Shown here: in pieces, positions 8,548-16,554 of the stretch
Position numbering within the stretch: position 1 is the first letter of the stretch
How the letters are laid out: each line of letters begins with the position of its first letter
NCBI GenBank assembly: GCA_964473255.1
Contig: CAYYOT010000005.1
Location: forward strand, 59,468-123,467
Source: Kuafuiihalomonas sp964473255
GTDB taxonomy: Bacteria > Myxococcota > Kuafuiibacteriia > Kuafuiibacteriales > Kuafuiibacteriaceae
Direction: 5' to 3'
DNA length: 64,000 nt
Notes under the pieces: model-generated
Seen by the model: only the letters and a program-made list of their open reading frames with translations
The model's database searches: none
Told to the model about the DNA's origin: nothing
Translations under genes and position numbers: made by a program

Positions 8548-9153
8548 ATGAGGACCAACATGACGATCACAACTCTCCAGCGGGGAATGCTCTCGATTGC
8601 GGGCGCTGCCTTCGTGCTGACCTCCGTGGCCTGTGGCGACGACGCCGACCCGGGCAGCGGAAGCGAACAGAGTGCTTTGGAAGAAGCGGAAGGGCACATG
8701 TGCGAGCACTTCCAGAGTGGCCCGTTCCAGTCCGTCGACGCCACCGCCGACCAGGCGAGCGCCACCGACGCGACGTTCGACCACACAAAGATCGACGTCA
8801 AGCTCGTGGCCGAGGGCGACCAGTACAGCGGATGGATCCACTTCGAAGTCGAGGAAGACGGCGAGTATCTGCTGGGCACCAGCGTGGACGTTCCCGTGAA
8901 GCTCATTCATGCCGAACACAACGAGGACGTCTCCTTCGAGCTGAGCCAGGCCGGCACGAGCTGCTCCTCGTTGCTCGGCACGGTCCACGTGGCCGACCTC
9001 GAGGAGGGGCGCTACGACGTCTTCTTCGGACCCACGACCGCCGAGATCCTTGGCTGGGGTTACGAGGAGATGGAGCACGACCACGACCACGACGACGATC
9101 ATGACCACGACGACGATCATGACGACGACGACGACCACGGCAAAGGCGACTGA
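8548..9153 (+). CDS. Lipoprotein with Asp/His-rich metal-binding tail
   Basis: 201 residues. The lipobox is TSVAC (Cys29), and the body (about 45-175) is beta-rich with one Cys near the mature N-terminus (HMCEHF) and one in GTSCSS. The last 27 residues are almost only His and Asp (HDHDHDDD repeats), a typical low-specificity divalent-metal chelating tail. I infer periplasmic or surface zinc binding, as donor or buffer for the downstream TonB system. ATG 8548 is taken as the start; ATG 8560 has a better Shine-Dalgarno (GAGGA, 5 bp away) and still keeps the signal. The upstream operator at 8402 links it to the metal regulon. Confidence 0.8.
   Translation: MRTNMTITTLQRGMLSIAGAAFVLTSVACGDDADPGSGSEQSALEEAEGHMCEHFQSGPFQSVDATADQASATDATFDHTKIDVKLVAEGDQYSGWIHFEVEEDGEYLLGTSVDVPVKLIHAEHNEDVSFELSQAGTSCSSLLGTVHVADLEEGRYDVFFGPTTAEILGWGYEEMEHDHDHDDDHDHDDDHDDDDDHGKGD
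9076..9141 (+). repeat. In-frame Asp/His codon repeat
   Basis: The 3' end of the lipoprotein gene has an 18-bp unit (GACGACGATCATGACCAC at 9091-9108, nearly repeated at 9109-9126) in a run of GAC/CAC/GAT/CAT codons. Copy-number change would lengthen or shorten the tail without shifting the frame. Confidence 0.75.
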
Positions 9154-9190
9154 GTCGACGCCGGTCGTTTGACGCGAACGAACCCTCGAG

Positions 9191-9221
9191 GGCTGCGTCA
9201 GGCCGCGAGCCTGGCGCAGCC
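9191..9221. terminator. Hairpin terminator between convergent genes
   Basis: Two 13-bp arms (GGCTGCGTCAGGC and GCCTGGCGCAGCC) with a single mismatch flank a 5-bp loop, followed by a short T-containing stretch. It lies between the 3' ends of the 8548 (+) and 9240 (-) lipoprotein genes and could serve both. Confidence 0.65.
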
Positions 9222-9239
9222 CAGCTTTACTTCAGCCCA

Positions 9240-9758
9240 TCAAGCGTCTGGAACACATTCCATCGCATCCGCGGTGGGGCGATAGCCGCGATTGCACACG
9301 CAGCCCGTCTCGTAGAGCGCTCCAAAGCCTGAGCAGGGCGCGCTGGGACGGGGGTCGAAACAGGTTGCGACGCCGGACAGGGGATTCGCGTTGCACTGCT
9401 TGCGGCTTCCGCAGGGTTCTTGGGAAACGAGGCCTTCGACACAGTTCAGGGCGGTGTTGCCTTCACACCGAAACTCTCCGTCTTCGCAGGAGCTCGTCGG
9501 GTCCGCGCAGACGGCCCGACGCTCATCGACTTCGATACAGTCCAAGCGAGCCGCGCCACATCGAGCTCCGGAGTGAAAATGGGGATTGCCAACGGCATGA
9601 CACCAGATGACATCGCCGTTTTCGCATCGTTCCCAAAGGTCCCGGCCTTCCGTGCAAGCTTGCCACGCCTTGCCGGAGCCCGACGGCTCCGAGCCGTCCG
9701 AACCGCCACATCCAACCGCGCCGGCTAACGCCCACGCCGTCAGCAATCGTTTCATCAT
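9240..9758 (-). CDS. Cys-rich lipoprotein
   Basis: 172 residues from the ATG at 9758 (ATG 9755 is also possible). The lipobox is GAVGC (Cys17). The mature protein has about 18 Cys in short disulfide-like units (CSGFGALYETGCVCNRGY, CEDGEFRCEGNTALNC) that resemble the EGF-like stretches of the 7481 lipoprotein. A His-rich spot (HAVGNPHFHSGARC) could bind metal. It is divergent from the nine-gene TonB operon, and the dyad at 9789-9805 lies between the two, so both may share one repressor site. The family is not recognised. Confidence 0.75.
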   Translation of the reverse strand: MMKRLLTAWALAGAVGCGGSDGSEPSGSGKAWQACTEGRDLWERCENGDVIWCHAVGNPHFHSGARCGAARLDCIEVDERRAVCADPTSSCEDGEFRCEGNTALNCVEGLVSQEPCGSRKQCNANPLSGVATCFDPRPSAPCSGFGALYETGCVCNRGYRPTADAMECVPDA

Positions 9759-9788
9759 CCTGACTATCGTGAACGACAGATCCGGCTT

Positions 9789-9805
9789 TCGCAAATGACT
9801 TGCGA
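9789..9805. promoter_or_regulatory. Operator candidate 3 (TCGCAA-N5-TTGCGA)
   Basis: TCGCAAATGACTTGCGA is a perfect 6-bp inverted repeat with a 5-bp spacer, sharing the core GCAA-N5-TTGC with the sites at 7435 and 8402. It lies between the divergent 9758 (-) and 9846 (+) genes, about 40 bp before the TonB operon. Confidence 0.7.
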
Positions 9806-9845
9806 TAAGGTGTTGCGTCAGGCAGTTCCTACGAGAGGAAGCGAC

Positions 9846-10709
9846 ATGGGTACCCAGGATCGGGAGCAACCAGGGCCGATCGATGCGCGGATCGCGCGTC
9901 GTGTGCTCTTCGCGTCAGCATTGGCCGCCTTGGCCGTATCCGGCTGCGGAGCCGAAACGGCCGGGACCCCCATTCAGTACGAGATGGCGGTCTCGTCGAC
10001 CGTGTCCCGGCCGACAGAGAGCGCTTCGTCCTTCACTTTGGACTCGGGTTGGTCGGTCGAGCTCGAGCGAGCGGAAGTTGTCCTTGGCCCCATCTTCATC
10101 CAAGGGGGAGGACGTCGGGCCTCGATTCTTCCGTCGCTGCTCGAGCTGCTCGGTCCGGCCAAAGCCTACGCCCACCCCTCAGACTCGACCTTCGACGGGG
10201 GTCCGCCGCTCGGGGAGTTCTTGGACCAACAAGTGGTCGACCTTCTCGAGAAAGGAAGCACCTCTCTCGGACTCTCGGACGGTTTGGCAGGACTCGCTCA
10301 AACCTTCGAGCTCCAGTTCCATCCTCCTGGCTATGCGACTTCACAGCCCGATTCGCCCCAAATGATGACCATGGGAGGCCACAGCTTCGTATTGGAGGGG
10401 GTGGCTCGAAAGGATGGCGAAGAGCGGCCTTTCCTCGCCGCAGGCGATCTGGGTCGACTTGCATCCGAGCGGGCCGTGACCAGCATCGACACCGACGTGA
10501 CGCTGGTGGATGTGACGGAGCGAGCCGGTCCCCTTCTGCTCTCCGTGCAGCTGGACGCTTGGTTTCGGTTCGTCGACTTTGCGACCCTTTCCGAGCAGGA
10601 CGATCAGGGCCGGTACCTGCTTCCTCAAGGAACCGTCGGCGGGGACAGCCTCCGACGCGGGATTCGTTCGCGCACCGCCTATGGTCTCAGCTGGAGCCCT
10701 CAACCGTGA
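9846..10709 (+). CDS. Uncharacterised lipoprotein, first gene of the TonB uptake operon
   Basis: 287 residues. The start ATG 9846 has a good Shine-Dalgarno (GAGAGGAAG) 5 bp upstream; the frame is open earlier but lacks one. The lipobox is SGC (Cys34) after a longer n-region. The body is beta-rich with FTLDSGWSVELERAEVVLGP near the start, an AHPSDST segment, and FVLEGVARKDGEERPF. The next gene's product has a comparable FTEGWTLRFDKFLMAVDRL segment, so the two may be distant paralogues. I infer a surface substrate-binding or receptor-partner lipoprotein. The 3' end overlaps the next gene by 4 bp. Confidence 0.72.
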   Translation: MGTQDREQPGPIDARIARRVLFASALAALAVSGCGAETAGTPIQYEMAVSSTVSRPTESASSFTLDSGWSVELERAEVVLGPIFIQGGGRRASILPSLLELLGPAKAYAHPSDSTFDGGPPLGEFLDQQVVDLLEKGSTSLGLSDGLAGLAQTFELQFHPPGYATSQPDSPQMMTMGGHSFVLEGVARKDGEERPFLAAGDLGRLASERAVTSIDTDVTLVDVTERAGPLLLSVQLDAWFRFVDFATLSEQDDQGRYLLPQGTVGGDSLRRGIRSRTAYGLSWSPQP

Positions 10710-11650
10710 AGCTCATCGACCCACGCCTCCTTGTCGCGACCGCATTGGTCCTCACTTCGGCGTGCACCGGTGAAGATGTCGCCGGCGCCGGCTCGCTTCA
10801 GATCACGGTGACCGGAGGCATCGTGATGGAGGAAGGCTACCCGTACGAGGAGCCCGGTCTCGACGACCCGCTGGTCTTCACGGAAGGCTGGACGCTGCGC
10901 TTCGACAAGTTCTTGATGGCGGTCGACCGACTCCGCATTCGAGAACAGCTTCCCGACGCCGAGCAGACCGACGGACGGATCATCCAAGAGTGGCGGGGGC
11001 CCGCCGTCGTCGACATGATGCGTCCTCCGTCCGGGATCGAGCTCGCCCCCATCGATGACCTTCCGGCGACCCGCTTGGACATCGGGTTCGACGTGGTCGA
11101 TGCCACGACCGGAGCCGAGAACGTATCCGCCTCGCAAGAAGACTTTCAGACCCTCGTCGACAACGGCTGGACGGCGTGGTTCGCCGGCGTCGCCAGCATG
11201 CCGGACGGGCCTTCGGTGCCGTTTTCCGTAGGCTTTTCGGCTCCGACCCGCTTTAGCCGGTGCATCAACGGGTCGGACGGGACGCGGGGCGTTGCCATTC
11301 CCGCGAATTCGACCGTCGGCGGGAGCATCTATCCCCACTCGACGCACTTCTGGTGGGACGTCCTCGTCGGTTCCGGCGCTACGCAGCTCCGCTACGACCC
11401 GTGGGCCGCGGTGGCCGGCGATGATGGTGTCGTGACCGCGGAGGACCTGGCGCGGCAGAACCTCCTTGACCTGCGCGACGCCGAAGGTGAGCCCCTTCTT
11501 GACCCTAATACGGGCGAAAGGGTCACCTATGATGACGGGGGGCTGCTACCAGATGACGAGCTCAACCTCCTCGGGTATACGATCTACGGCTTCCGCCAGA
11601 GCCTTCACTTCAACGGGCTAGGATTCTGTCCGTGGACCGACGTCTTTTAA
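10706..11650 (+). CDS. Uncharacterised lipoprotein, second gene of the TonB operon
   Basis: 314 residues with lipobox TSAC (Cys20). A Trp/Phe-rich strand region (FTEGWTLRFDKFLMAVDRL) at about 60-80 parallels the preceding protein. Further on are YPHSTHFWWDVL and SLHFNGLGFCPW, with His residues that could be metal ligands. GTP- or ATP-binding motifs are absent. GTG is the start codon (ccGTGaagctc), overlapping the previous stop. Its place before a complete TonB energiser and a receptor suggests an outer-membrane or surface accessory protein of uptake. The function is otherwise unknown. Confidence 0.72.
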   Translation: MKLIDPRLLVATALVLTSACTGEDVAGAGSLQITVTGGIVMEEGYPYEEPGLDDPLVFTEGWTLRFDKFLMAVDRLRIREQLPDAEQTDGRIIQEWRGPAVVDMMRPPSGIELAPIDDLPATRLDIGFDVVDATTGAENVSASQEDFQTLVDNGWTAWFAGVASMPDGPSVPFSVGFSAPTRFSRCINGSDGTRGVAIPANSTVGGSIYPHSTHFWWDVLVGSGATQLRYDPWAAVAGDDGVVTAEDLARQNLLDLRDAEGEPLLDPNTGERVTYDDGGLLPDDELNLLGYTIYGFRQSLHFNGLGFCPWTDVF

Positions 11651-12438
11651 AACTACGAGGCCCGAGACAAGCCCGCTACATCGCGCCTTGCCTGCTTGCC
11701 CTCCTGATGCTCCCGACTTCGGAGGGGTTCACCAACCCGTCGGAAACTGCTTCGTCCCTGTCCGATCGCGTCGTGAGCCTTCGTCGCGAGGTACGAGAGC
11801 TGGAAACGCAGGTCCGCACGGAGAGGGACCGCCTGACGCGCTTGGAGCGGCAGTTCGACGACGAAGCCCAGTCAGCCGAGATGGCGTCGATCCGACTGGA
11901 CGCGCGGGTCGATGCGCTGGAGCGCCGCCTGAAGCTCGTCGAGGAGAGATCCGAGCAGAACCACGAGCAAGTCGAGGCGCGACGCCAGAGTCTGCTGAGG
12001 GTAGCCGACGAGCTTCGCATGGAGATCCAGTCCGCCCTTCCCTTCCGCCGCGAAGCGAGAAGCGCTCAGCTCGACGAAATCCGGAACGCCCTGGCGGATA
12101 CATCCTTCCCCTTGCCCGAAGCGGCCCGTGCGCTGTGGCAGTTCGTGAGGGACGAGCTGCGACTCAGTCGCAGTCGCGGACTGGCACGCTACCCGGTCCC
12201 CGTCGAGACGCCGCCCGTCATGGCCTACGTCCTTCGCTTGGGGACGGTGGCTCTCTTGTTCGTCCTACCCGATGGCCGCACAGGCTACACGCGACCGACC
12301 GACGACGGCTTTCAGTTCGTCTTCAGCAATGACGAAGAGGAAGCGGACGCCGTTCGCGCGAGTATCGAGGCCATGGCTCGAAGCGGCTCGCCGGACCAAC
12401 TCATGATTCCCGCGGCCAGCCTCCTGGAGATGCCTTGA
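11632..12438 (+). CDS. DUF3450-like periplasmic coiled-coil protein of a TonB2-type system
   Basis: 268 residues. It starts with GTG at 11632, inside the last codons of the previous gene. A signal-like segment (YIAPCLLALLMLPTSEG) is followed by a long coiled coil (about 40-125, many Glu/Arg heptads), then a globular part (130-268) with LPEAARALWQFVRDELRLSR. This matches the DUF3450 protein that precedes ttpC-exbB-exbD-tonB in TonB2 systems of Vibrio and other marine bacteria. There it is thought to act in the periplasm with TtpC. It overlaps the next gene by 4 bp. Confidence 0.75.
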   Translation: MDRRLLKLRGPRQARYIAPCLLALLMLPTSEGFTNPSETASSLSDRVVSLRREVRELETQVRTERDRLTRLERQFDDEAQSAEMASIRLDARVDALERRLKLVEERSEQNHEQVEARRQSLLRVADELRMEIQSALPFRREARSAQLDEIRNALADTSFPLPEAARALWQFVRDELRLSRSRGLARYPVPVETPPVMAYVLRLGTVALLFVLPDGRTGYTRPTDDGFQFVFSNDEEEADAVRASIEAMARSGSPDQLMIPAASLLEMP

Positions 12439-13715
12439 GCGTCGCCCTGTGGATGGCCGCGATGCTGGGCGCAGCACCTCCACTGGAGCTCGAAGATGCC
12501 CTTCGACGAGAGGCGAGGGATCTGAGCGCGGAGCGCGAGGCCCTGTCCGCAGAGCTCGAGTCCTTGAAGGTCCGACGGCTCGAGCTGGAAAAGACGAGTC
12601 GCACTCGACTGCGCGACCTCTATCGGAGCCTCGAGAACAAGCGTGCTCGAGCTTCCGACCTGGAGGCGCGGTACGCCGACTCGGCCCCAGAGGACTCCGG
12701 CGGTCGAAACTGGAGCGTCAGGATCGTCAGGGAGTCGGAGGAGTTTCCGGAGCTGCGCACGTCGGGAGAGGAGCAAGAGCGCGACCTCGGTCAGCTGTTC
12801 CAGCAGGCTCAACGCTTGCTCTTGGCCTCGAGCCGGCTTCGGACCGAGTCCGGGGCTTTCTACGGGCCCGACGGCCGAGCGCACTCGGGTCGTATCGTGC
12901 ACGTGGGCGCTCTGGGAGCGTTCGGGCGCGCCGACCAGGCCGGCCTCCAGGGCCCGCTGGTCCAGGTGGAGGGCCATTGGTCCTTGGCCCAAAGGGCCAA
13001 CGTGGAACGGCTGTTCGGCGCGGATGAAGGACCACCAAATCTTCCGCTCTACCGTGCGTCAGCCGTGAGCGACGCGACCGACATCAGCCCCGTCCGCCGC
13101 CTTCTTTCCGCCGGCGGCCCTCTGGCCTGGCCCATCCTGGGCCTGGGCCTCGTCGTCATTCTGGTTGCGCTCGAGCGCTTGTGGTCGCTCTCGCGCCTGT
13201 CGCAGGGAGATGCCCGGCTGGAAGAGCAGCTCGGCTTCCTGTTCTTCGCCGGGGACTACGCGCAAGCGGAACGTCTCGTGGGGCAGCGGGACACGGGGGT
13301 GGCGGCCGTAGCTCAGGTCATTCTTCGGCATCGTCATCGACCGCGCGAGATCCAAGCGGAACTGGCGGAGAGCGTCCTCGTGGACCAGGTCAGCCGTGCC
13401 GAAGGACGACTCAGCCTGTTGAAGCTCATCGCCGCCGCGGCTCCTCTTCTCGGACTGCTGGGAACCGTCATCGGAATGATCGAGACCTTCGATGTCATCG
13501 CAGTGCATGGCTCTGGAGATGCGTCGAAGCTTTCTGGAGGGATCTCGACGGCCCTCGTGACCACCGAGCTGGGACTCTTGGTCGCGGTGCCAACCCTCTT
13601 CGTCCACGGCGCTTTGGCCGCCCGGGTCGACCGAATCGTAGACCGACTGGAGCGGGTCGCAAGAGACTTGCCCAGCCTCTCCGATGCCGCCCTGTCCGAG
13701 GCCGACAATGAGTGA
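12435..13715 (+). CDS. TtpC-like MotA/TolQ/ExbB proton-channel protein with periplasmic coiled coil
   Basis: 426 residues. TTG start at 12435 overlaps the previous stop; GGAGA lies 4 bp upstream. After a short signal, residues 18-75 form a coiled coil and about 80-215 a periplasmic domain. About 228-420 is a three-helix TolQ/ExbB core: PLAWPILGLGLVVILVALE, then LIAAAAPLLGLLGTVIGM with the conserved GLLGTV motif, and TALVTTELGLLVAVP. This architecture equals TtpC of TonB2 systems, which together with ExbB2/ExbD2/TonB2 energises outer-membrane receptors from the proton gradient. Confidence 0.85.
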   Translation: MSVALWMAAMLGAAPPLELEDALRREARDLSAEREALSAELESLKVRRLELEKTSRTRLRDLYRSLENKRARASDLEARYADSAPEDSGGRNWSVRIVRESEEFPELRTSGEEQERDLGQLFQQAQRLLLASSRLRTESGAFYGPDGRAHSGRIVHVGALGAFGRADQAGLQGPLVQVEGHWSLAQRANVERLFGADEGPPNLPLYRASAVSDATDISPVRRLLSAGGPLAWPILGLGLVVILVALERLWSLSRLSQGDARLEEQLGFLFFAGDYAQAERLVGQRDTGVAAVAQVILRHRHRPREIQAELAESVLVDQVSRAEGRLSLLKLIAAAAPLLGLLGTVIGMIETFDVIAVHGSGDASKLSGGISTALVTTELGLLVAVPTLFVHGALAARVDRIVDRLERVARDLPSLSDAALSEADNE

Positions 13716-14259
13716 CACGCTCGAGAGCTATCTGAGCGCGGGCGGCATCATCCTCGTTCTGTTGAGCGGCCTGGGGATCATCATGTTCGCCTCGGCTGTC
13801 TTGCGAGCCTTCTGCCTGCGGAGAGGCTACCGAGGTGCGGTTCACGAAGCGTGGGTTCAACCCGTCGACGGCGCCGGTGTCGTACCCGAGGCCATACAGC
13901 TTCTGGCGAGCGAGGGGCTGGGCACGCCCGTCGGCCGACTGCGCTTTCATCGCCTGGTCGGCCAGCTGCGCTCCTTCCGAAGGACGCTGCGATTGGCCAG
14001 CCAAACGGCGCCCGTCCTCGGCCTGCTGGGGACGGTTCGCGGCATGGGCCAGACCTTTGCCGCTCTGGGCGCGGATTCGGATTCGGCCCGAATCGCGGAT
14101 GGAATCGCCGAGGCCTTGGTGACCACCGAAGTCGGACTGGCGCTCGCTCTTCCGGGGCTCGTATTGGCAACCTGGCTCGACCGCAAAGAGCAGAGAGTGC
14201 GCCAGGAGCTGGAATGGCTGGCGAGCGCAACCCCAGAAAGAGAGCGGGGAGCGCGGTGA
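13708..14259 (+). CDS. exbB: ExbB-type biopolymer transport protein
   Basis: 183 residues from the ATG at 13708, overlapping the TtpC-like gene by 8 bp. It has one N-terminal helix (GIILVLLSGLGIIMFASAVL), a cytoplasmic loop, and two C-terminal helices with APVLGLLGTVRGMGQTF and ALVTTEVGLALALPGLVLAT, the conserved ExbB/TolQ pore segments. It is short, like ExbB2 of TonB2 systems. Partner of ExbD and TonB encoded next; stop and start overlap by 4 bp (GTGA). Confidence 0.87.
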   Translation: MSDTLESYLSAGGIILVLLSGLGIIMFASAVLRAFCLRRGYRGAVHEAWVQPVDGAGVVPEAIQLLASEGLGTPVGRLRFHRLVGQLRSFRRTLRLASQTAPVLGLLGTVRGMGQTFAALGADSDSARIADGIAEALVTTEVGLALALPGLVLATWLDRKEQRVRQELEWLASATPERERGAR

Positions 14260-14678
14260 GTCGACGCCTGAGCCGACGTAAGGGCGATACCGGGGATGAA
14301 GGCGTCAACCTATCTCCGTTGATCGACATGACCTTCCTGCTGCTCATCTTCTTCGTGGTGAGCTCCACGCTGGTCGACGACACCGAGATTCTGATCGAGC
14401 GCCCGGGAGCCTCGTCGGCAGAGAAGAGCGACTCCAGGGCCATCCGGGTCACCGTGTCGACGGGAGGCCAAGTCTCGATCAACGGACAGGCAGTCTTCCC
14501 CTGGATGGTCGAAGCGGAGCTGCGCGGCCTGTTGCCGGCTCACGCCAACGGCCGCGTCCTGGTGGTCGTGGACCGTAGGGTCGATGCTGAGCTGCTCGTG
14601 GACGTCGTCGATCAAGCCCGTCTCGCCGGAAGCCAGCACGTCGCGGTGGCCGTGGACGAGAAGGAGAACGCTCGTTGA
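14256..14678 (+). CDS. exbD: ExbD-type biopolymer transport protein
   Basis: 140 residues with a GTG start at 14256 that overlaps the exbB stop; the purine-rich agagcgggga upstream is its ribosome-binding site. A short cytoplasmic N-terminus precedes one membrane helix (SPLIDMTFLLLIFFVVSSTL) with the conserved proton-carrying Asp (Asp24). The periplasmic domain (about 50-140) includes VVVDRRVDAELLVDVVDQAR. It works with ExbB in proton-motive energisation of TonB. Confidence 0.88.
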   Translation: MSRRLSRRKGDTGDEGVNLSPLIDMTFLLLIFFVVSSTLVDDTEILIERPGASSAEKSDSRAIRVTVSTGGQVSINGQAVFPWMVEAELRGLLPAHANGRVLVVVDRRVDAELLVDVVDQARLAGSQHVAVAVDEKENAR

Positions 14679-15331
14679 GACTTCGGGCGGGACACTACGC
14701 CGGCGCTCTCATCGTAGGTGTCTTGCTCCAGGCGGGGATTCTGGCGAGCTTGGCGTACCTATCGGAGACGCCCGAGCAACCCCTCCCGGTGAGCGTCGCG
14801 CGCACCGAAGTATCCTTCGAGGTTGCGCCCATCGAACCCGACCCTCTGGTCCCGACCGACGAGACTCGAGACGACAGGGCGGAAGCCGACGAGCAGCCCC
14901 TGCCCCCCCGCGCGGAGTTCCGGGCTCCACCTTTGCCTTCGGCGTTTCAGAATCCAACGGCCATGAGCCGGCTACGTCTCGTGAAGACGGTTCCCGGCCG
15001 CCGAGGCGAGGGCTCGTCAGGCCAGGCGACCTCGGAGGAGGTTCGTGACGCGGCGGAGGTCGAGCGCCCGCCGAAGATCCTCGAGCAACAACTGCCCCGG
15101 TATCCGTCCGAGCTCGAGACGGAGCAGATCGAAGGTATGGTCGTCCTGAGAATCCTCGTCGACCCCGAAGGGGCGGTGTCGAGGATCGAGGTCTTGGCGT
15201 CTGAACCCCCCGGTGTTTTCGATGAGGCCGCCATCTCGGCGGCTCGTACGTGGCAGTTCGAGCCGGCGCGACATCTGGGGAAGCACGTCCCGGTCTGGGT
15301 GCGTCAGAAGCTGAAATTCTCCCTTCCCTAG
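14675..15331 (+). CDS. tonB: TonB energy-transducing protein
   Basis: 218 residues. TTG start at 14675 overlaps the exbD stop. Residues 7-30 are the inner-membrane anchor, about 35-125 a Pro/Glu-rich periplasm-spanning part, and about 130-218 the TonB C-terminal domain (RYPSELETEQIEGMVVLRIL, then AAISAARTWQFEPAR). It is short, like TonB2, so reach across the periplasm may depend on the coiled-coil partners. It probably contacts the receptor encoded at 16551. Confidence 0.87.
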   Translation: MRLRAGHYAGALIVGVLLQAGILASLAYLSETPEQPLPVSVARTEVSFEVAPIEPDPLVPTDETRDDRAEADEQPLPPRAEFRAPPLPSAFQNPTAMSRLRLVKTVPGRRGEGSSGQATSEEVRDAAEVERPPKILEQQLPRYPSELETEQIEGMVVLRILVDPEGAVSRIEVLASEPPGVFDEAAISAARTWQFEPARHLGKHVPVWVRQKLKFSLP

Positions 15332-15339
15332 GAGGGCTC

Positions 15340-16554
15340 GTGCTCATCGCCACCGCCATCACCGTCACGCATCTGCTGCTGAACCATTCGGGCGATGGGA
15401 CGGATACCTTTAGGCCCCCAAAAGGGAGGTCTCCCACCGCGTCGAGCGTCGAGCGTCGAGCGTCGAACGGCTCCCCGGAAGCGGTCGTCCTCGAGATTCT
15501 CGCGCTGATCGAGCAAGGCCGTCTCGGCGCGGCCGCATCGTTGACCGAGCGTAGCGAGCTCGATGAAGTCGACCGAAGCCAGCTGCTCGGCTACATATCC
15601 CTCCTTCGAAAAGACTATGCGCAAGCGGTCGCAGAGCTGCGGGCGGTCGTACGGAAAGAGCCTCACCGCCGTGCAGCGTGGCTGCATCTGGCGGTTGCCC
15701 ACCATCACCTGCAGGAGCCCGAAGAGACCCTCGAAGCCCTCGAGAAGGCCGAGAGTGCTGGCGTACGGTCGGCGCAGTACTTCGCCTTGAAGGCCCGCGC
15801 CCTGCGCCTGACTCGAACGACGACCTCGGCGTACGAAGCGATCGTGGAGGGCCGGAGTCGCTTCGAGGATGAGCCGTCGCTCCTCCGCGAGGAGATCTCG
15901 CTTCTCGTACAGATCGGCGCCACGGAGACGGCTCGAACCCAGTTCCAGCGTCTGCTCGTGGGCGGCGGCAACCCGCTTGAGGAGCGGCTATGGTTCGCGC
16001 GAGCCCTCACCGAGTCCGGGGAGCTCGAGGATGCCGCCGCCATCCTCGAATCGGCTCGGCTCGAGGCGGAGCTCGAGAGTGCCGAAGACAGGCCCGTGGA
16101 CGCTGAAGCCATATCGGCTCAACTGGCCTGGACGTACGCCCAGCTGGGCAATGCCGAGGCGTCCGCTCGGCTGCTCGACCCCCAGCGCCTCGGATCGACC
16201 CGATATGCCTTCGAGTCGGCCGACCAGTACCGCCTCGCTGGCACGTACGAAGCGGCGCTGCGGACGAACCGATACGTCTCCGATCCCGGAAGGCGCATCA
16301 ATCAGCGGCTCCTGGTGCTCGTCGAAGCCGGTCGGTACGAGCAGGCCACTGCGTTTGGCCTCACGCTGCCGGATCCGGCACTCCTCGACGACACGGGCCG
16401 GTTCGCCTTGGCTTTCGCGCTGGCGGCGACGGATCGTCGCGAGCGAGCGCGGAAGCTGCTGGCGGCGATCGAGGCGCCGGAGAAGCTGTCGGGCTTTGAT
16501 CTGCTTCAGAAGCAGCTCGGTGCAGTGAAAAGGACGGGGACGGTCGAGCCTTGA
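15340..16554 (+). CDS. TPR protein of the TonB operon
   Basis: 404 residues. The start is GTG 15340 with an ideal AGGAGG 4-5 bp before it. An N-terminal hydrophobic segment (LIATAITVTHLLL) may anchor it. From about 50 on it is alpha-helical with TPR-like pairs (RRAAWLHLAVAHHHLQEPEE, AQLAWTYAQLGNAEASARLL, ADQYRLAGTYEAAL). TonB2 loci of Vibrio also end with a TPR protein needed for full transport. Oddity: a 7-bp tandem repeat (15441-15468) in the early coding part could shift the frame if copy number changed. Confidence 0.78.
   Translation: MLIATAITVTHLLLNHSGDGTDTFRPPKGRSPTASSVERRASNGSPEAVVLEILALIEQGRLGAAASLTERSELDEVDRSQLLGYISLLRKDYAQAVAELRAVVRKEPHRRAAWLHLAVAHHHLQEPEETLEALEKAESAGVRSAQYFALKARALRLTRTTTSAYEAIVEGRSRFEDEPSLLREEISLLVQIGATETARTQFQRLLVGGGNPLEERLWFARALTESGELEDAAAILESARLEAELESAEDRPVDAEAISAQLAWTYAQLGNAEASARLLDPQRLGSTRYAFESADQYRLAGTYEAALRTNRYVSDPGRRINQRLLVLVEAGRYEQATAFGLTLPDPALLDDTGRFALAFALAATDRRERARKLLAAIEAPEKLSGFDLLQKQLGAVKRTGTVEP
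15441..15468 (+). repeat. Heptanucleotide tandem repeat (GTCGAGC)3 GTCGAAC in coding sequence
   Basis: Four direct 7-bp units lie about 34-43 codons into the TPR protein gene. Seven is not a multiple of three, so loss or gain of one unit would frameshift and truncate the TPR protein. Confidence 0.9.
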
